A stretch of DNA of 47,700 bases from Caulobacteraceae bacterium (GTDB lineage Bacteria; Pseudomonadota; Alphaproteobacteria; Caulobacterales; Aquidulcibacteraceae), in contig JADJCG010000024.1 of the NCBI GenBank assembly GCA_016703335.1, positions 1-47,700 of the forward strand, in the 5' to 3' direction. Numbering within the stretch: position 1 is the first letter of the stretch; every line of letters starts with the position of its first letter. A model generated the notes under the pieces. The model saw nothing but the letters and a program-made list of their open reading frames with translations, had not been told where the DNA came from and did no database searches. This document shows, one piece after another, positions 45,235-47,700 of the stretch. The position numbers were made by a program, and so were the translations under genes.

Positions 45235-45679
45235 ATGCTCACAGACGTTAGTAGTATGCCCGAGGGGTACTGGATCAAACGTATCGCTTTGAAGACCGGG
45301 GAGGTCGATGCGAGCAAGAGCTGGGACGATAGGAAAATCGCTCGATGGCCCGTGCCCTGTTGTTGGCGATCTCGTGGACGTCGAGTGTCGGGGCGGAGAT
45401 TTGCCCGCGAAAGTGATCTGGGGAAACTGGCCTGATCGAATGCATACGGGGAGCATTATTCCGCTCCGCGTTGCTGAGGTCGGCGCTAGACCTGTAAACG
45501 TCCTTGTGGTTGATCCACAAGAGCGGACGGAAAGCCTGACCACAGGATTTCAATCGGCTCTTTGGACCAGTGACCGCAATGGGCCAAGAATAGCCGCCTG
45601 GACAAATTCTTACCAATGTCCGCTTTCGACCCGCCGGAGAAGCGGCGAGGTCCGTCCTTGGTGCGTGGCGGGAAACTAG
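45235..45679 (+). CDS. Hypothetical protein, frameshifted orphan ORF
   Basis: Starts around ATG 45235 (MLTDVSSMPEGYWIKRIALK, then TGEVDASKSWDDRKIARW), shifts near 45350 and continues PVVGDLVDVECRGGDLPAKV, IWGNWPDRMHTGSIIPLRVA and PVNVLVVDPQERTESLTTGF. The two frame segments join at the same protein position, which argues for a single coding gene. It probably ends before the formal stop at 45679, as the last 40 residues run through the second repeat and look non-coding. No family recognised. The composition is less GC-rich than the neighbours. With the Imm11-like gene it may form a small acquired island. Confidence 0.4.
45574..45587 (+). repeat. 14-base repeat, copy 2
   Basis: CCGCAATGGGCCAA, identical to 45110-45123. 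Followed within 40 bases by AATGTCCGCTTTCGACCC, a motif that looks like part of a dispersed intergenic repeat. Confidence 0.6.
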
Positions 45680-47470
45680 ACGCCGGCGATTAGCTTGGCG
45701 AGCACTTCGGTCCATGTTTTGCCTTCAACTTGGCTTCGCCGATGCCGGAGATGCGGCCGAGAGCGGGGAGCGTGTTGGGCTTTGCGCGGACCATTTCGGC
45801 GAGCGTGGCGTCGTGGAAGATGACGTAGGGCGGGACGGCATTGGCGTGCGCGGTTTCGCGGCGCCAGGATTTCAGGGCTTCGAAGAGTTTGGCGTCGGGG
45901 CCGTCGAAGCCGGCTTTGGCGGCGCCTTTTGCGTCGCGTGAGCCGCGGCGTTCTTCTTTGCTGCGGCGTGTGGGCTTGGCGGCTTCGCGGATGCGGACGG
46001 GGCGCTCTTTGCGGAAGATGGCGCGGACGGCGTCGTCGTCTCCGATGGAAAGCGTGGGGCGCTGATCGTCGCCTTCGCTGAGGATGCCTTCGAATAGAAG
46101 ATGTTCGATCACGTTGCGCCAGATCGGTTCGCCTTGATCGGCGCCGATGCCGAAGGTGGTGCGCGAGGCGTATTGTTCGTCGAGGCCATCGCCGGTGCGG
46201 CCGAGCAAGTGATTGACGACACGCCCGCGCCCGACGCGTTGATCCATGCGCATGACGGCGGAGATGGCTTTTGCTGCGAGTTCGGTGGCGTCGATCGAAG
46301 TTGGCGGATCGGTGCAGATATCGCAGACGCCGCAGGGTTCTGCGTTTTCTTCGCCGAAATAGCGGCGCACGCCGGCGCGGCGGCAGGTGAGGCCGTCGAG
46401 ATAGGCGAAGAGCTGGCGCGCCTTTTTGATTTGCACGGCTTTGACTTGCTCGTTCGCGTTGCCTTGGTTTGCGAACATGATCGAGCGCCGCAGATCGTTG
46501 GCGCTGTAGATGCAGAAGCCTTCGGCGGTTTCGCCGTCGCGGCCGCCGCGTCCGACTTCTTGCCAATAGGCTTCGATGCTTTTGGGTGAATCGGCGTGGA
46601 TCACGTAGCGGACGTTGGGTTTGTCGACGCCCATGCCGAAGGCGATGGTGGCGACCATGACGACGTCGTCTTCTTCTTGGAATTTGTGCTGGCGGTCGGC
46701 GCGGAGATTTGCGTCGAGGCCGGCATGGTAGGCGAGCGCGGGGATTTTTAGCGCTTGCAGGTTGGCGGCGGTTTTTTCGACGTTGTCGCGCGTGGCGGCG
46801 TAGATGATGCCGGACTTGCCGCGGCGGGCGCTGACGATGTCGTAGATGCGGTCTTGCACCTTCGGGGGGCGGCGTTCAGCGGCGAGCACGAGATTGGGGC
46901 GATCGAAGCTATCGATGAAGCGCGCGCGTCTTCGAGTTTGAGTTGCGTACGGATGTCGGCTTGGGTTTTGAGATCGGCGGTGGCGGTGACAGCCATGCGC
47001 GGGACGCCGGCAAAGCGATCCGCGAGTTGGCCGAGCGCGCGATAGTCGGGGCGGAAGTCGTGGCCCCATTGGCTGACGCAGTGCGCTTCGTCGATGGCGA
47101 TGAGCGCGATTGGGCATTGTTCGAGGAAATCGAGGAAGCCCTGCGCGAAGAGGCCTTCGGGCGAGACGTAGAGAAGATCGAGTTGGCCTTCACGTGCGCT
47201 GTTGAGCGTTTCGCGGCGTGCGTCGGATTGAATCGTGGAGTCGAGGCGCGCGGCGGCGACGCCGGCCGTGCGTAACGCCGCGACTTGATCTTGCATCAGC
47301 GCGATCAGCGGCGAGACGACGAGGCCGACGCCGGGGCGCAAGATCGCCGGGATCTGGTAGCAGAAGCTCTTGCCGCCGCCTGTCGGCAGCACAGCCATCA
47401 CATCGCGGCCACCGAGCACTTCGCTGATGACGTCGTTTTGCAGGCCGCGAAAGTCGCTGTGGCCGAACAC
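45676..47470 (-). CDS. recQ: ATP-dependent DNA helicase RecQ, two frameshifts
   Basis: 3'-5' DNA helicase for recombination repair. Motifs: FGHSDFRGLQNDVISEVLGG (motif 0), LPTGGGKSFCYQIPA (Walker A), AIDEAHCVSQWGHDFRPDYR (DEAH and aromatic loop), IAFGMGVDKPNVRYVIHADS, EVGRGGRDGE, the zinc-binding CGVCDIC with an upstream Cys, and an HRDC-like end (LFEALKSWRRETAHANAVPP, then LGRISGIGEAKL). A shift near 46925 joins EDARA to RFIDSFDRPNLVL; another near 45720 leads to the real end WTEVLAKLIAGV at 45676. GTG 47470 is the first usable start, yet family-like residues ISPAARETLQRV continue to about 47503, where ATC stands in place of a start codon, so the true start is probably there. Confidence 0.92.
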
Positions 47471-47545
47471 GCGCTGCAGCGTTTCGCGGGCGGCAGGTGA
47501 GATCGGCCAGCGGGCGCGTAGTCGCGCCAGGTGCGCGCTGGCGCC

Positions 47546-47700
47546 TTATGCAATCCGATGGCGCCGAAACAAATCGCGGCTTGCCCGGCCCAATAGATCA
47601 TCCAGCCGGCGAAGCTGCGCCAAAAAGCGAGCGTCGGGTCGGGGTCGTGGTGGAACATATTCCAGGCGACGAAGCCGTCGGAGCTGAAGAACAGCACCGC
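47546..47700 (-). CDS. C-terminal end of a lysoplasmalogenase-like (YhhN/TMEM86) membrane protein, partial
   Basis: The last about 50 codons of a membrane protein that enters from beyond the window end: VLFFSSDGFVAWNMFHHDPD, then FAGWMIYWAGQAAICFGAIG and LHKA. The SDGFVAWN followed by YWAGQAAI resembles the YhhN family, where S-D and Y-x-x-Q helices are conserved. The end is placed at TAA 47546-47548 in the adjacent frame, because the main frame runs on into recQ without a stop. Assignment is from a short stretch only. Confidence 0.5.
   Translation of the reverse strand, partial: GAVLQLRRLRRLEYVPPRPRPDARFLAQLRRLDDLLGRASRDLFRRHRIA

Noticed and set aside
1..47700. CRISPR array, insertion sequence, tRNA or att site
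   Set aside because: No regular direct repeats with spacers, no transposase or integrase motifs and no tRNA-like sequence were noticed on either strand.

Overview
The window reads as a chromosomal segment of a GC-rich alphaproteobacterium, most likely Caulobacterales/Hyphomonadaceae-like. The reasons are a gene-transfer-agent (GTA) baseplate gene, a PleC/DivJ-type PAS histidine kinase, the ccmI-ccmE-ccmF-ccmH order, an imuA-imuB-dnaE2 mutasome behind a GAAC-N7-GAAC LexA box, and a TetR/DUF4386 pair. No rRNA, tRNA, CRISPR array, transposase or phage integrase was seen. The species assignment is inference.

Layout. 1-3.3 kb: the 3' part of the GTA TIM-barrel/tail (megatron) gene, heavily frameshifted. 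3.4-6.8 kb: a DnaJ-class co-chaperone, then PepSY protein, response regulator and sensor kinase. 6.9-10.3 kb: cytochrome c maturation genes ccmI, ccmE, ccmF, ccmH, each start overlapping the previous stop. 10.5-16.9 kb: DegP protease, a second two-component system, and glnE, also coupled by overlaps. 17.0-18.6 kb: ECF sigma factor, membrane anti-sigma-like protein, periplasmic metal-sensor-like protein. 18.6-24.4 kb (minus): PAS sensor kinase, aminopeptidase N, a conserved hypothetical. 24.6-27.6 kb: two acyl-CoA dehydrogenases (the first lacks its C-terminus) and a PaaI-type thioesterase. 27.6-30.2 kb: TetR regulator, two palindromic operators, DUF4386 membrane protein, serine beta-lactamase-like hydrolase. 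30.2-32.0 kb (minus): a DEAD-box RNA helicase interrupted by an in-frame amber codon. 32.3-38.8 kb: Arr-type rifampin ADP-ribosyltransferase, then divergent ogt (minus) and imuA-imuB-dnaE2 (plus) around one LexA box. 38.9-40.5 kb (minus): two RNA-methyltransferase-like genes. 40.6-43.1 kb: small membrane coiled-coil protein, BON/OmpA protein, and a membrane protein with repeated WRxRYLE motifs. 43.1-45.7 kb: VOC protein, hypothetical, a poly-G tract, an Imm11-like immunity protein and an orphan ORF in less GC-rich DNA. 45.7-47.7 kb (minus): recQ and the end of a YhhN-like gene. No gene-free stretch is longer than about 300 bases.

How the genes work together. The two envelope modules (PepSY/RR/HK and DegP/RR/HK) and the ECF cluster are extracytoplasmic stress or sensing systems. 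ccmIEFH attaches heme to c-type cytochromes. GlnE adjusts glutamine synthetase. The ogt/imuA/imuB/dnaE2 block, with recQ and arr nearby, makes the right half rich in DNA-damage and stress functions.

Data quality matters. Reading frames are mostly intact from 3.4 to 33 kb with scattered single-base shifts. They break roughly every few hundred bases from 1 to 3.3 kb and from about 33.9 kb to the end. The broken genes keep conserved protein sequence across each shift, so most breaks look like residual sequencing indels rather than decay. I did not find a clearly new biological system. The best candidates for follow-up are the shared LexA operator, the WRxRYLE repeat protein beside the OmpA gene, the orphan Imm11-like island, and the amber and deletion events in otherwise good genes.
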